Below, piece after piece: positions 45,299-54,364 of a stretch of 64,000 nt of DNA (the first letter of the stretch is position 1; each line of letters starts with the position of its first letter). The position numbers and the translations under genes are program-made. Below the pieces are notes generated by a model. The model saw only the letters and a program-made list of their open reading frames with translations, was not told the origin of the DNA and did no database searches. The stretch lies in assembly GCF_002127545.1 (NCBI RefSeq), contig NZ_MUBK01000008.1, forward strand, positions 1 through 64,000, given 5' to 3'. Source of the stretch: Xenorhabdus beddingii. Lineage in GTDB: Bacteria; Pseudomonadota; Gammaproteobacteria; Enterobacterales; Enterobacteriaceae.

Positions 45299-45494
45299 TA
45301 TACCCAAAATAATTCGAGTTGCATCGCGGCGGCAAGGGAGCGACAAATTCGTCAGGAACGAATTTGCCCAGCCAAAGGCTGGCCTCCGGTGAGAGGCAGG
45401 AGCCTCTCAGTCATCCCCGGGAGCATAGATAACTATGTAACTGGGGTGAGTGAGCGTAGCCAACAAAGAGGCAGCTTGAAGTATGACGGGTATA
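45299..45494. repeat. Xenorhabdus/Photorhabdus/Yersinia-type intergenic palindromic repeat
   Basis: The 196-bp element begins TATACCCAAAATAATTCGAG and ends AAGTATGACGGGTATA, so its tips form a TATACCC/GGGTATA inverted repeat. Internal GCGGCGGCAAG, GTGAGTGAGCG and AGGCAGCTTGAAG blocks are those of the ERIC-like repeat common in these genera. In between are shorter hairpins, for example GAGGCAGGAGCCTC. It lies between glpG and glpR and will form a long structured RNA if transcribed. Confidence 0.85.
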
Positions 45495-45526
45495 CAATCC
45501 ATCCATGCACACATTAGGGGAACTTC

Positions 45527-46285
45527 GTGAAGCAAACTCAGCGACATGACGCAATAATCGAGCTGGTGCGCCTTCAAGGTTATGTCAGCACTGAAGAGCT
45601 GGTTGAACATTTTGATGTCAGCCCGCAAACCATCCGGCGTGATTTAAATGATCTGGCAGATAAAAATAAAATCCAGCGTCATCACGGTGGTGCCGCGTTA
45701 CCCTCAAGCTCCGTCAATACCGCCTACCATGACCGTAAGATCATGTGGTCAGATGAAAAAGCCCGTATTGCGCAGCAAGTTGCCACCCAAATCCCGAACG
45801 GCGCGACCCTGTTCATTGATATCGGAACAACCCCCGAAGCCGTGGCACATGCCCTGCTCAACCACCGCGATTTACGGATTGTCACCAACAACCTCAATGT
45901 TGCCACCCTGTTTATGGGCAAAGAAGATTTCCGGCTGATTCTGGCGGGGGGTGAAGTGCGCTCCCGCGATGGCGGCATTATTGGTGAAGCAACGCTGGAT
46001 TTCATCTCCCAATTCCGCCTTGATTTCGGCATTCTTGGGATCAGCGGCATTGACAGTGATGGCTCCCTGCTGGAATTTGATTACCACGAAGTCCGTACCA
46101 AACGCGCCATTATTGAAAATTCCCGTTGTGTCATGCTGGTTGCCGACCATTCTAAATTTGGCCGCAGTGCTATGGTCAACCTCGGCAACATGAATCTCAT
46201 TGATTTCCTATTCACGGACAAAACTCCCCCTCCCAGCATCCAGAAAGTCATTGAGCAACACAGCGTCAAACTGGAATTGTGCTAA
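45527..46285 (+). CDS. glpR: Glycerol-3-phosphate regulon repressor GlpR
   Basis: GlpR (252 residues) is a DeoR-family repressor that leaves DNA when glycerol 3-phosphate binds. The N-terminal HTH is TEELVEHFDVSPQTIRRDLN and the sugar-phosphate sensor includes FIDIGTTPEAVAHALL and LAGGEVRSRDGGIIGEATL. Translation starts at GTG with GGGG eight bases upstream. A 196-bp repeat precedes it and a 15-bp tandem duplication contains its stop codon. Confidence 0.96.
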   Translation: MKQTQRHDAIIELVRLQGYVSTEELVEHFDVSPQTIRRDLNDLADKNKIQRHHGGAALPSSSVNTAYHDRKIMWSDEKARIAQQVATQIPNGATLFIDIGTTPEAVAHALLNHRDLRIVTNNLNVATLFMGKEDFRLILAGGEVRSRDGGIIGEATLDFISQFRLDFGILGISGIDSDGSLLEFDYHEVRTKRAIIENSRCVMLVADHSKFGRSAMVNLGNMNLIDFLFTDKTPPPSIQKVIEQHSVKLELC

Positions 46286-46300
46286 CTGGAACTGTGCTAA
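46271..46300. repeat. 15-bp tandem duplication at the glpR stop codon
   Basis: CTGGAATTGTGCTAA (46271-46285) ends in the glpR stop and is followed by CTGGAACTGTGCTAA (46286-46300). The copies differ at one base, and the second stop is in frame with the first. Confidence 0.92.
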
Positions 46301-46331
46301 TCGCTAATCACCTCTGTCTCTCGCGACGCTT

Positions 46332-46354
46332 CCCCACCTGAAATTCTGGTGGGG
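46332..46354. terminator. Hairpin between glpR and glpD
   Basis: CCCCACC and GGTGGGG form a 7-bp stem around nine bases, followed by GGCTTCCCC. It lies 46 bp past glpR. There is no T-run, so termination may be partial. Confidence 0.5.
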
Positions 46355-46503
46355 GCTTCCCCGGTAAAAATCCCCCTCAGATTTGTATCCCGCAAAATCC
46401 TTATTAATCTTATGTATATGATAGAAATTTGTTAGCTATATCACGTGAATATGTTTTTTCTGAGTTAATGGTTGGCGCTTGATGAATTTTTGATTACAAT
46501 CTT

Positions 46504-46540
46504 TGAGCGAAAACGAACATTAAAGAACTGTTTCGAACAT
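46504..46540. promoter_or_regulatory. GlpR operators upstream of glpD
   Basis: Two elements resemble the GlpR operator (ATGTTCG-N6-CGAACAT type): TGAGCGAAAACGAACAT at 46504-46520 and the half-palindromic TGTTTCGAACAT at 46529-46540. They lie just before the glpD ATG at 46556, so repression by the adjacent GlpR is expected. Confidence 0.6.
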
Positions 46541-46555
46541 TTCAGAGGGTATGCA

Positions 46556-48049
46556 ATGGAAACCAAAGACTTGATTGTAATCGGCGGCGGAATTAACGGC
46601 GCGGGTATTGCGGCAGATGCTGCTGGACGGGGACTCTCTGTCCTGCTGTTGGAAGGTCAAGACTTGGCCAGTGCGACTTCGTCTGCCAGCTCCAAGCTGA
46701 TCCACGGTGGCTTGCGCTATCTGGAGCATTATGAGTTCCGTCTGGTCAGTGAAGCGCTGGCTGAACGTGAAGTCCTCTTGAAGCTGGCTCCACATATTGC
46801 ATTCCCAATGCGTTTTCGCCTGCCGCATCAACCCCACCTGCGTCCGGCCTGGATGATCCGTATTGGTCTGTTCCTATACGATAACTTAGGCAAGCGTGTT
46901 AGCTTACCCAGCAGCAAGGGGCTGAAATTTGGTGCAAACTCGGTATTGAAACCGTCGATCACCCGTGGTTTTGAATATTCCGACTGTTGGGTTGATGATG
47001 CACGTCTGGTTGTTCTGAACGCACAAGAAGTGCAAAAACACGGTGGCGAAGTGCGTACCCGCACTCAAGTGACCCGCGCATGGCGTGAAAAGGGTTACTG
47101 GATGGTGGAAGCCAACGATCTTACCACCGGCGAAACCCATACATGGCGTGCGAAAGGTCTGGTCAACGCAACGGGTCCGTGGGTGAAAAACTTCTTCGAT
47201 CATGGCCTGCAACTGAAATCGCCTTATGGCATCCGCCTGATCAAGGGTAGCCATATCGTGGTTCCCCGCGTTCACGATGAACCGCAGGCTTATATTCTGC
47301 AAAACGAAGATAACCGCATCGTGTTTGTGATCCCGTGGAATGACGAATTTTCTATCATCGGCACCACCGATGTTGAATATAAAGGCGACCCGAAAGAGGT
47401 CAAAATTGACGAACAAGAAATCAACTACTTGTTGAAAGTCTATAACGACCACTTCAAAAAGCAGCTCGGCCGCGAGGATGTTGTCTGGACTTACTCTGGC
47501 GTGCGCCCACTCTGTGACGATGAGTCCGATTCACCCCAAGCGATCACCCGTGATTACACGCTCGACGTGCAGGATGAGCAAGGCCAGACGCCATTGCTGT
47601 CCATATTCGGCGGTAAACTGACGACTTATCGTAAACTGGCTGAACACGCGATGGAGAAGCTGGTACCGTATTACCCGGATGCAGGCAAAGCATGGACCAA
47701 GAATGGGCAGTTACCGGGCGGTGAGCTGGAAGGCTATGACCGTGATGGTTACACCCGTCTGCTGCGCCAGCGTCACAACTGGTTGCCAGAAGGTGTGGCG
47801 CGACGTTATACCCGTACTTACGGCAGTAACAGTCAAATCATTCTGCAAGGTGCCGAAGCACTGAGCGATCTCGGCGAATTCTTCGGTCATGGCCTGTATG
47901 AAGCTGAACTGCGTTATTTGGTCAATCACGAGTGGGTAACCCAATTGGATGATGCCATTTGGCGCCGAACTAAACTGGGGATGTGGCTCACCGATGAGCA
48001 AAAACAGCGTGTAGCAAACTGGCTGGCACACAACGTCAAAGCCGCTTAA
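46556..48049 (+). CDS. glpD: Aerobic glycerol-3-phosphate dehydrogenase
   Basis: GlpD (497 residues; E. coli 501) is a membrane-associated FAD enzyme that oxidises glycerol 3-phosphate to dihydroxyacetone phosphate and passes electrons to quinone. The FAD-binding Rossmann motif IGGGINGAGIAADAAGRGL is at the N-terminus. SSASSKLIHGGLRYLEH and WTYSGVRPL are characteristic. The start METKDL at 46556 fits the family and has AGAGGG upstream; the longer frame from 46472 covers the operators. Confidence 0.97.
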   Translation: METKDLIVIGGGINGAGIAADAAGRGLSVLLLEGQDLASATSSASSKLIHGGLRYLEHYEFRLVSEALAEREVLLKLAPHIAFPMRFRLPHQPHLRPAWMIRIGLFLYDNLGKRVSLPSSKGLKFGANSVLKPSITRGFEYSDCWVDDARLVVLNAQEVQKHGGEVRTRTQVTRAWREKGYWMVEANDLTTGETHTWRAKGLVNATGPWVKNFFDHGLQLKSPYGIRLIKGSHIVVPRVHDEPQAYILQNEDNRIVFVIPWNDEFSIIGTTDVEYKGDPKEVKIDEQEINYLLKVYNDHFKKQLGREDVVWTYSGVRPLCDDESDSPQAITRDYTLDVQDEQGQTPLLSIFGGKLTTYRKLAEHAMEKLVPYYPDAGKAWTKNGQLPGGELEGYDRDGYTRLLRQRHNWLPEGVARRYTRTYGSNSQIILQGAEALSDLGEFFGHGLYEAELRYLVNHEWVTQLDDAIWRRTKLGMWLTDEQKQRVANWLAHNVKAA

Positions 48050-48174
48050 TGACAAGGCTGATTTAACACGAATAAAAAAATGGTGGTAAAAATGATGATC
48101 GTTTTTATCGCCATTTTTACTTTCCATTCATCCCAATAATGGCGTCTTTTTCCGCTCATATCATTGTCCCTCAT
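48046..48174 (-). CDS. Small membrane protein, unrecognised
   Basis: The predicted product has 42 residues: a charged head (MRDNDMSGKRRHYWDEWKVK) and one hydrophobic helix (TIIIFTTIFLFVL). GGAAG lies eight bases before the ATG. It overlaps the glpD stop codon, convergent with it. Small single-span proteins of this shape are common in enterics, but I do not recognise this one; it could be spurious. Confidence 0.4.
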   Translation of the reverse strand: MRDNDMSGKRRHYWDEWKVKMAIKTIIIFTTIFLFVLNQPCH

Positions 48175-48309
48175 ATAAGTTTCTTCCCGCTCATCAATCA
48201 CCTTCCAAAAACAATAAACTTTCGAAATCAACCATCCCTATTTTTCATTGAAATGGTGCTATTTTTCATTTAATAACCTGATCCCCAGTCAATAAACTTG
48301 GAGATATTT

Positions 48310-48864
48310 ATGTTATCCATCCGGGAAGCAACCATAGAAGATGCCATGTTATTATCCCAACTCTTTGAGACAAGCTACCGTTTTCACCTTTCTCATTTAT
48401 GGCAGGACAAAGATGAGCTGGAAGAATATCTTGCGCAAGAGTGCTCAATAGAGCCAATATTAACCTCGCTAACAACGGCCAATCATAAGTGGTTAATTGC
48501 TGAGTCTCGTTCAGGCACTGAATATTCCAACACCCATTGCCCCAATATCGTCGGCTTTGGCAAAATCGTCTTTAATCAACCGGTTCCTGATCACGATTTC
48601 ACTGGCGTCTATCTCCATAAACTCTATCTGATGCCACATCTGACCGGGCAAAAGCAGGGTAACCTATTATTTGATCATCTGGTGAAACTGGGTCGAGAGC
48701 GGGGGCAAAAATGGCTTTGGCTGGAAGTCTTGGAACAGAACACCTCTGCCATCAAATTTTATGTCAGGAAAGGGATGAAATGGCAGAAAGATATTATTTT
48801 TTCCAGCCCAAAACAGCGAAGTACCGTACATATCATGGTGAAGAACATATCCCAGTCGCTTTAG
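48310..48864 (+). CDS. GNAT-family N-acetyltransferase
   Basis: This acetyltransferase of 184 residues starts MLSIREATIEDAMLLSQLFE. The acetyl-CoA site is near residues 105-130 (VYLHKLYLMPHLTGQKQGNLLFD) and the C-terminal NTSAIKFYVRKGMKW is also typical. TTGGAG lies seven bases before the ATG at 48310. The family transfers acetyl groups to small molecules or protein amines; the substrate is not predictable here. It stands alone between glpD and a hypothetical gene. Confidence 0.85.
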   Translation: MLSIREATIEDAMLLSQLFETSYRFHLSHLWQDKDELEEYLAQECSIEPILTSLTTANHKWLIAESRSGTEYSNTHCPNIVGFGKIVFNQPVPDHDFTGVYLHKLYLMPHLTGQKQGNLLFDHLVKLGRERGQKWLWLEVLEQNTSAIKFYVRKGMKWQKDIIFSSPKQRSTVHIMVKNISQSL

Positions 48865-48987
48865 TCACCCATAAATTAAACTGGCTGGCACGGCAGTAAG
48901 AGATAAGACGCCCAGTCACAAACTAAACAATGTGACTGGGATGAATGAAAATAATCAACAAAATTTAATCCTTAATAAAATATAATA

Positions 48988-50007
48988 TTACCTTGTAATA
49001 TTATGATTTACATTACACAAATAACTAAATACCTCATCGCCAATATCTAAACATGCATCTTTTTTCGTAAGGTGGGTGTGTATTTTATGCTGAGGTTCAA
49101 TGACCTTTTTTAAATATCTGAATTCTGAGGCTGTAATTGGCCCCACACATCTCCCCTTTGCAAACGAACTTTCCGTGTTCCAAGGACGATGAGACGTATT
49201 TTCATCAGTTAACTTATGATGACATTTTTTGACTTGATTATTAGAATCTAATTCATCTATAAAGTAATCTTCAATAAAGTAAAATCCCTTAATCGGTGAG
49301 TTGGGGTTCCGAGATTCCTCAGCAACCCATTCCAATCCTAATTTACATAATTTTCTTGAAATAGCGAAACAAAATGCAGATAAAACAATATAATTAGCAC
49401 AATTTAAAGTGGAGTTTTTATTCTCAAAACCTTCTTCTATTTTTACTAAATCATTAATCCCTTTTTGATCACTTTCATTAAATTCACTAAAAACATGATC
49501 AATAATACTCTTCTCAACATTGCCAATTTCAAATTTTTCACTTATGTCATCCAATGTTGTATTCTTATTTATAAATCTAATGTTAAGATCTTCTCTTTTA
49601 ATATCGTACTTTGATAATTTCCTCTTTATGCTTTCATGAAAGGACAGCTTGTCTTTATTTTTATTTAGAAAAGAAACCCAACTCATATAGATATATTGCA
49701 AGGAATCCCTTATTAATCTATCACCTTGTCCTAATACATAGTTATTCAGCCTTCCACATAAGTGGTTGATAGCAAAAGATATAGGCCCAACATCCAATCC
49801 CCTGTCAATAAAAGAAGAAAAATTTCTCATTATCCTAAAAGATGAAGTTTCATTTCCACTTTCAAGGTCTTGAACCTTATCTGTTGTAAAATTTAAGTCA
49901 TCTATTGTCATGTAAAAATGTTCTCTATCTCTTCTTTTTGCAATAAGTTTAATATAATTCATTCTGGCAACATTTTCACCATAAATAAACAAAACATTCT
50001 TTTTCAT
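48988..50007 (-). CDS. Unrecognised 339-residue protein
   Basis: This AT-rich gene encodes a soluble, apparently cytoplasmic protein that I cannot place. It has no signal peptide or membrane helix. Notable stretches are NNYVLGQGDRLIRDSLQYI near residue 90, a helical middle, NCANYIVLSAFCFAISRKLCK near 200 and KGRCVGPITASEFRYLKKV near 285. The start at 50007 (MKKNVLFIYGEN) has GGGG eight bases upstream; a GTG at 50016 is the alternative. The base composition and isolation between unrelated genes suggest horizontal transfer. Confidence 0.7.
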   Translation of the reverse strand: MKKNVLFIYGENVARMNYIKLIAKRRDREHFYMTIDDLNFTTDKVQDLESGNETSSFRIMRNFSSFIDRGLDVGPISFAINHLCGRLNNYVLGQGDRLIRDSLQYIYMSWVSFLNKNKDKLSFHESIKRKLSKYDIKREDLNIRFINKNTTLDDISEKFEIGNVEKSIIDHVFSEFNESDQKGINDLVKIEEGFENKNSTLNCANYIVLSAFCFAISRKLCKLGLEWVAEESRNPNSPIKGFYFIEDYFIDELDSNNQVKKCHHKLTDENTSHRPWNTESSFAKGRCVGPITASEFRYLKKVIEPQHKIHTHLTKKDACLDIGDEVFSYLCNVNHNITR

Positions 50008-50125
50008 ATTGTGCACCCCAATGGCATTATTTTAACAGTCAGTAAGTTAGAAAAACAGAACCTCCATCAGGTTAAAAATATAAATTTATTGAACTATTAA
50101 ATTTTCATTCCGAATATTCTATGTT

Positions 50126-51013
50126 TCATTGTGCGTCATGCAAAAACGGAATAATCTTATCAGTCATCGCTTGCATGAATTGAGGCGGGAAACTATGCCC
50201 CATTTTTGGGATTGATAAAAATTCAGCACCCGTAATCCGGTTAGCCGTATCCTCTCCACCACTCATAGGAATCAAAGGGTCATCTTCACCATGCACCACC
50301 AGTGTTGGACAACGGATTTGTGCCAAAAGCTCGGTCCGGTGGGAGTCTGCCATTATCGCCAGTGTCTGCCGAATTGAACTGTTGGGATGATATCCACTAC
50401 GACGCAGAGCCATCCGCAAATGTCGGGTTAACGCCTCTTTATCTAATGACTCACAAGGAGAGGCAACAACCTGTATCATTTTAAGTTGATGAGCAATCAG
50501 ATCATCTTCACGGGTGCTAACCGGCTTGGCCGACAATGCCGCCATAACGTCCGGCCGGGGCCGGGTCAGGGTGCGGGCACCACTTGAACTCATGATACTC
50601 ACCAAACTTGTGGTGCGTTCAGGATAAGTTGCCGCCAGCCTTTGGGCTATCATACCTCCCATTGAGGCACCCATAATATGGGCATGTGGAATATTTAACC
50701 CATCAAGTATCCCCAAGGCATCATCGGCCATATCTTGCATACTGTAAAGAGTACGCACCGGCAATCCCAAACGAAAGCGGAGCTTTTGCCAGAAAAAAGC
50801 GCGCTGCCGGAGGTGATCAAATCGCTGGCTTAACCCGGCATCACGGTTGTCATAACGGATCACGCGAAACCCAGCGCTGACCAATAGGTTGACTATTTCA
50901 TCAGGCCAGTCAATAAGCTGCATCCCCAGACCCATGATAAGCAAAACGACCGGACGTGTTTCCCCGCCGCTATCTTCCACTTCAATAGGGATATGATTGG
51001 TCGTTATTTTCAT
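50126..51013 (-). CDS. Alpha/beta hydrolase
   Basis: This protein of 295 residues has the alpha/beta hydrolase fold. The nucleophile Ser lies in MGASMGGMIAQRLA, the acid Asp in VHGEDDPLIPM and the His in PKMGHSFP. An oxyanion-hole LLIMGLGMQ and RYDNRDAGLSQ precede them. It resembles esterases related to epoxide hydrolases and aclacinomycin methylesterase. The ATG at 51013 is preferred over a TTG at 51022. It is divergent from the yhf operon with a 480-bp gap. Confidence 0.85.
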   Translation of the reverse strand: MKITTNHIPIEVEDSGGETRPVVLLIMGLGMQLIDWPDEIVNLLVSAGFRVIRYDNRDAGLSQRFDHLRQRAFFWQKLRFRLGLPVRTLYSMQDMADDALGILDGLNIPHAHIMGASMGGMIAQRLAATYPERTTSLVSIMSSSGARTLTRPRPDVMAALSAKPVSTREDDLIAHQLKMIQVVASPCESLDKEALTRHLRMALRRSGYHPNSSIRQTLAIMADSHRTELLAQIRCPTLVVHGEDDPLIPMSGGEDTANRITGAEFLSIPKMGHSFPPQFMQAMTDKIIPFLHDAQ

Positions 51014-51497
51014 CAGTGGCAACCTTTTGATTGATCTATTTCATCTTTTGAGCAGGTTGAAAGTATAAAATTAAGATATGACCCTGAAATAAACCAGATT
51101 TATTATTGAATATAGCAACAGAAAAAACCCGGTTTTGGTGCTGTTAAATAAAATACGCTTAACAGGATATTTTATTGATTCATATAAGAATAACATGCAG
51201 AATATAACCTAATTATTCTGTCGCGTGATAAATAGTGTAGCAAAAATCACCATCCAGACAGGAAAATACCGTGAGCAGACAGAGATAATACTTCCCTATA
51301 TTCTCCCATCGTGTTGATTTTTATATCTTCAATGCAAAATAAAAATATATCTTCAATATCTTGATAATATTAGACTTTATCATTTTTTAAATTTTCATTT
51401 TTTTTATAACTGTGATATTAATCCCCTTTCTTTAATTCGCTTGTTGCGATTTATGTTCAAATTTATGAAGATAAACGAGAATGGATAAAAACTTGTA
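51014..51497. other. Regulatory gap between the hydrolase and yhfZ
   Basis: This AT-rich stretch has no convincing open frame. It must contain the promoters of both divergent units. No operator was recognised. Confidence 0.4.
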
Positions 51498-52406
51498 ATG
51501 ATAAGTCAAACATTCATTAAAAAAGAGGGGATTGCACAGGCTTTTCTGGCTCGCTATCTCCTCGCTGAACAATGTGGCAACCGCCTGAAAACGATTGAGT
51601 TATTGGCAAAAGAATGTGAGTTGTCCGTGGGGTTGATGCAAGCCGCATTAAAATCTCTCGAACAGTCACAGGCGGTTGGTATTAAGCGTCGTGGTCGTAA
51701 TGGTAGTTTCCTTGCTCAGGTAAACCACAAATTACTCTTGAAGTACGCCGATATCGGTAATGTGGTCTGTGCAATGCCGCTTCCTTATACCCGCGCCTAT
51801 GAAGGGCTGGCAAGTGGTTTGAAAGCATTGTGTGCGGGCGTTCCTTTTTACTTTGCACATATGCGTGGCTCGGATATCCGCATTGAATGCTTACTGAATG
51901 GGGTTTACGACTTAGCAGTAACATCAAGACTTGCCGCAGAGCAGCACCCAGAAAATAAAGATCTATATATTGCGCTTTCACTAGGGACACAAAGTTACAC
52001 AGACAGGCATCGGTTAATCTTTCGTCATGGCGAACGGGAATCCATTCGCCGCGTTGGATTAGACAGTACTTCAGCAGACCAAAAGATCATGACCGAGCAA
52101 TATTTCGCAGGAAAAGAAATTGAATTGGTCGAGATTTCTTATCACGAATGCCTGAATCAAATCATCAAAGGCCACATTGATGCGGCCATCTGGAACGTCG
52201 GACAAGGCCACGAACTGGCAGCACAAGGTCTGATGACGCTACTTCCTGATAACAGCGGATGTTTTATCAAGGCTTCTGAAGCCGTTATCCTTGCCCGCAG
52301 GGATAATATCCCCATTCAGCAACTCCTGCATACGATGGTTGATCGGGATGCACTGTTAACCCATCAACAAAACGTAGTGGCAGGCATCATCGAACCCGTT
52401 TACTGA
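51498..52406 (+). CDS. yhfZ: YhfZ-type GntR-like transcriptional regulator
   Basis: This protein of 302 residues is close to E. coli YhfZ (301). It has an N-terminal helix-turn-helix part (TFIKKEGIAQAFLARYLLAEQ and RRGRNGSFL) followed by a periplasmic-binding-protein-like effector domain (VVCAMPLPYTRAYEGLASGL, NGVYDLAVTSRLAAE). It probably controls the yhf operon that follows. It is the first gene, 54 bp before yhfY. Confidence 0.93.
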   Translation: MISQTFIKKEGIAQAFLARYLLAEQCGNRLKTIELLAKECELSVGLMQAALKSLEQSQAVGIKRRGRNGSFLAQVNHKLLLKYADIGNVVCAMPLPYTRAYEGLASGLKALCAGVPFYFAHMRGSDIRIECLLNGVYDLAVTSRLAAEQHPENKDLYIALSLGTQSYTDRHRLIFRHGERESIRRVGLDSTSADQKIMTEQYFAGKEIELVEISYHECLNQIIKGHIDAAIWNVGQGHELAAQGLMTLLPDNSGCFIKASEAVILARRDNIPIQQLLHTMVDRDALLTHQQNVVAGIIEPVY

Positions 52407-52460
52407 AACTCAAACAGCCGAAATACCCCGTTGATTAACAGCGATATATAATAAAAAGCA

Positions 52461-52823
52461 ATGGTAGAACAACGCTTAACTATCCTGCTGCAAGGTGGCG
52501 TTATTGATCAAGATATCTACAATAACATGCTGGATGTTGTGCATGACCTGGAAGATATCTGGCTCATCCCTGTCCGTCACCCACAAGGCGAAATGGCGCT
52601 TACCCACATGGCAAGTGCTTTTATGCGTTCACGTCGTGGTGAAAAAGTTTCTCCGTTGGATAAAAAAATACTGGCAAAAATTGAGCAATCCGCAGACTAC
52701 CCTCAACTACTGACCATTCATCATTCCTTAATAGAAAAATTTACCGTAACGCTACATCCTAATGAAGAAGGCTACCTGTTAGTCAATTTATATGGTTTAA
52801 TGCTTTCGAACGAAAGTGATTAG
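52461..52823 (+). CDS. yhfY: YhfY, PRD-domain protein
   Basis: This 120-residue protein consists of a single PTS-regulation-like domain (LILQGGVIDQDIYNNMLDVV-like start and MALTHMASAFMRSRRGE). It matches E. coli YhfY in size and position. PRDs are phosphorylated by the phosphotransferase system in larger regulators; a lone PRD may act with YhfZ. The function is not known. Confidence 0.88.
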   Translation: MVEQRLTILLQGGVIDQDIYNNMLDVVHDLEDIWLIPVRHPQGEMALTHMASAFMRSRRGEKVSPLDKKILAKIEQSADYPQLLTIHHSLIEKFTVTLHPNEEGYLLVNLYGLMLSNESD

Positions 52824-52930
52824 CTTTCGATTCCCCTATAAATATTCAAAAAAATGAAAATTAATATTCAAAGAAAATTGTACTTTTTACACAGTTTTGC
52901 TGCTTTGCAGACAGACATGAAGGGCGGCCT

Positions 52931-54145
52931 ATGTTTATTGACGCATTGAAAAAACAGAATCCTAAATTGATTGAAGTTGCAAAAGAACTTTGGCATCAGG
53001 GCGTGATTTTGCCGGACACGTATATCATTGATGTCGATCAGGTCTTGAATAATGGCCGACGTTTACTGCAAGCCGCAAAGCAATACGACATTGAACTCTA
53101 CTTGATGACCAAACAACTTGGCCGCAATCCGTGGCTGACCAAGAAGTTGATTGAACTTGGTTATCGCGGAGTTGTCGCTGTTGATTTCAGGGAAGCCTAT
53201 AGCCTGAGCCGGCATGGTATACCACTGTGTCACATCGGCCACTTGGTGCAGACGCCGACACATCTCATCGACACCATGCTCAAGCATAATCCCGACATCA
53301 TTACGGTCTTCTCTCTTGAAAAAGCGCAAGCCATTTCAGATGCAGCGGAAAAATTGGGGCGAATTCAGCCCATCATGCTGAAGGTCTTTGATAAACGGGA
53401 TATCACTTTTCCCGGTCAGGAGGCGGGTATCACTTTCAGTGAACTCGATTCCACCGTGGACGCCTTAAAACTCATGCCGGGCATCACATTGAGCGGGCTG
53501 ACTCATTTCCCTTGCCTCTCATGGGATGCGCGATACCAGACAACCTTGCCGACCACGAATTTACTGACCCTGATCCGCGCACGCAACCGGCTTGAGCAAC
53601 TTGGTATCCGCCTCTCACAAATCAATGCCCCGGCAGCATCAAGCTGTAACACCATCCCATTACTGGCCAAATACGGTGCCACCCATCTGGAACCGGGCCA
53701 TGCTTTAACCGGAACCATCCCCGCCAATATTAGCGGTCAGGAGCCGGAGCATGTTGCAATGGTCTATGTCACGGAAGTTTCTCATCACCACGACGGCAAT
53801 AGTTACTGCTATGGTGGCGGTTACTATAAACGTGGACACATGAAACATGCGCTGGTTTTCCCTGAGCGTTCGCTTTCCTCTGAACAAACTGTTTTCTCTC
53901 CAGAACGAACAATTTCCCCCAAAAAAGTGCGTATACTGCGGCTGGGTGAACCCTGCATTGACTACAATCTCCCGCTGTCAGGCACTCACCCTATCGGTAG
54001 CCCGGTGGTCATGTGCTTCCGCCCTCAAATTTTCGTGACCCGCAGTGATGTGGCCCTTGTTTCAGGGATTCAATCCGATTCCCCAATACTTGAAGGCATT
54101 TATGACAGCCAAGGCAATTGGAAAAATGGTGGCTACCTTAAATAA
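52931..54145 (+). CDS. yhfX: YhfX, PLP-dependent alanine-racemase-like protein
   Basis: YhfX (404 residues; E. coli 387) has the N-terminal TIM-barrel of alanine-racemase-type PLP proteins. The likely PLP lysine lies in YLMTKQLGRNPWL near residue 60. Conserved SWDARYQTT and GATHLEPGHALTGTIP follow. AAGGG precedes the ATG. The extra length is partly due to an in-frame 18-21-bp coding repeat near residues 312-330 (PERSLS, SEQTVF, SPERTIS). Confidence 0.92.
   Translation: MFIDALKKQNPKLIEVAKELWHQGVILPDTYIIDVDQVLNNGRRLLQAAKQYDIELYLMTKQLGRNPWLTKKLIELGYRGVVAVDFREAYSLSRHGIPLCHIGHLVQTPTHLIDTMLKHNPDIITVFSLEKAQAISDAAEKLGRIQPIMLKVFDKRDITFPGQEAGITFSELDSTVDALKLMPGITLSGLTHFPCLSWDARYQTTLPTTNLLTLIRARNRLEQLGIRLSQINAPAASSCNTIPLLAKYGATHLEPGHALTGTIPANISGQEPEHVAMVYVTEVSHHHDGNSYCYGGGYYKRGHMKHALVFPERSLSSEQTVFSPERTISPKKVRILRLGEPCIDYNLPLSGTHPIGSPVVMCFRPQIFVTRSDVALVSGIQSDSPILEGIYDSQGNWKNGGYLK
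53862..53918. repeat. In-frame 18-21-bp coding repeat inside yhfX
   Basis: Three diverged units encode PERSLS, SEQTVF and SPERTIS between conserved parts of YhfX. They enlarge a loop without shifting the frame. The repetition is visible at the DNA level but imperfect. Confidence 0.55.
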
Positions 54146-54364
54146 TCCCCAATCAGAGGGATTACAGACAATATTATTCCGGTATTAAATAATGTTATTT
54201 CCGCTATAGTGGATTTCCCGCATGATCCTGCGCGACGATTCCTCGTCCAGCATTTGATGCAGTTAAAGGCACACTCAAGCCTTAGGGATATCAAGTTGAA
54301 CGCCGGGGGGACACACTGCAATCTTCATCAGAAAATCAGGCCGTTAATCATCATTTGGCGATAG
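54146..54364 (+). pseudogene. Stretch open in the yhfX frame, possible yhfW relic
   Basis: After the yhfX stop the same frame stays open for 72 codons without an ATG start near its beginning and ends in TAG at 54362-54364, inside the php 5' end. In E. coli yhfW (a metalloenzyme of the phosphopentomutase superfamily) lies exactly here between yhfX and php. The peptide (VLNNVISAIVDFPHDPARRF and so on) looks protein-like, but I cannot confirm homology to YhfW. Confidence 0.3.
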
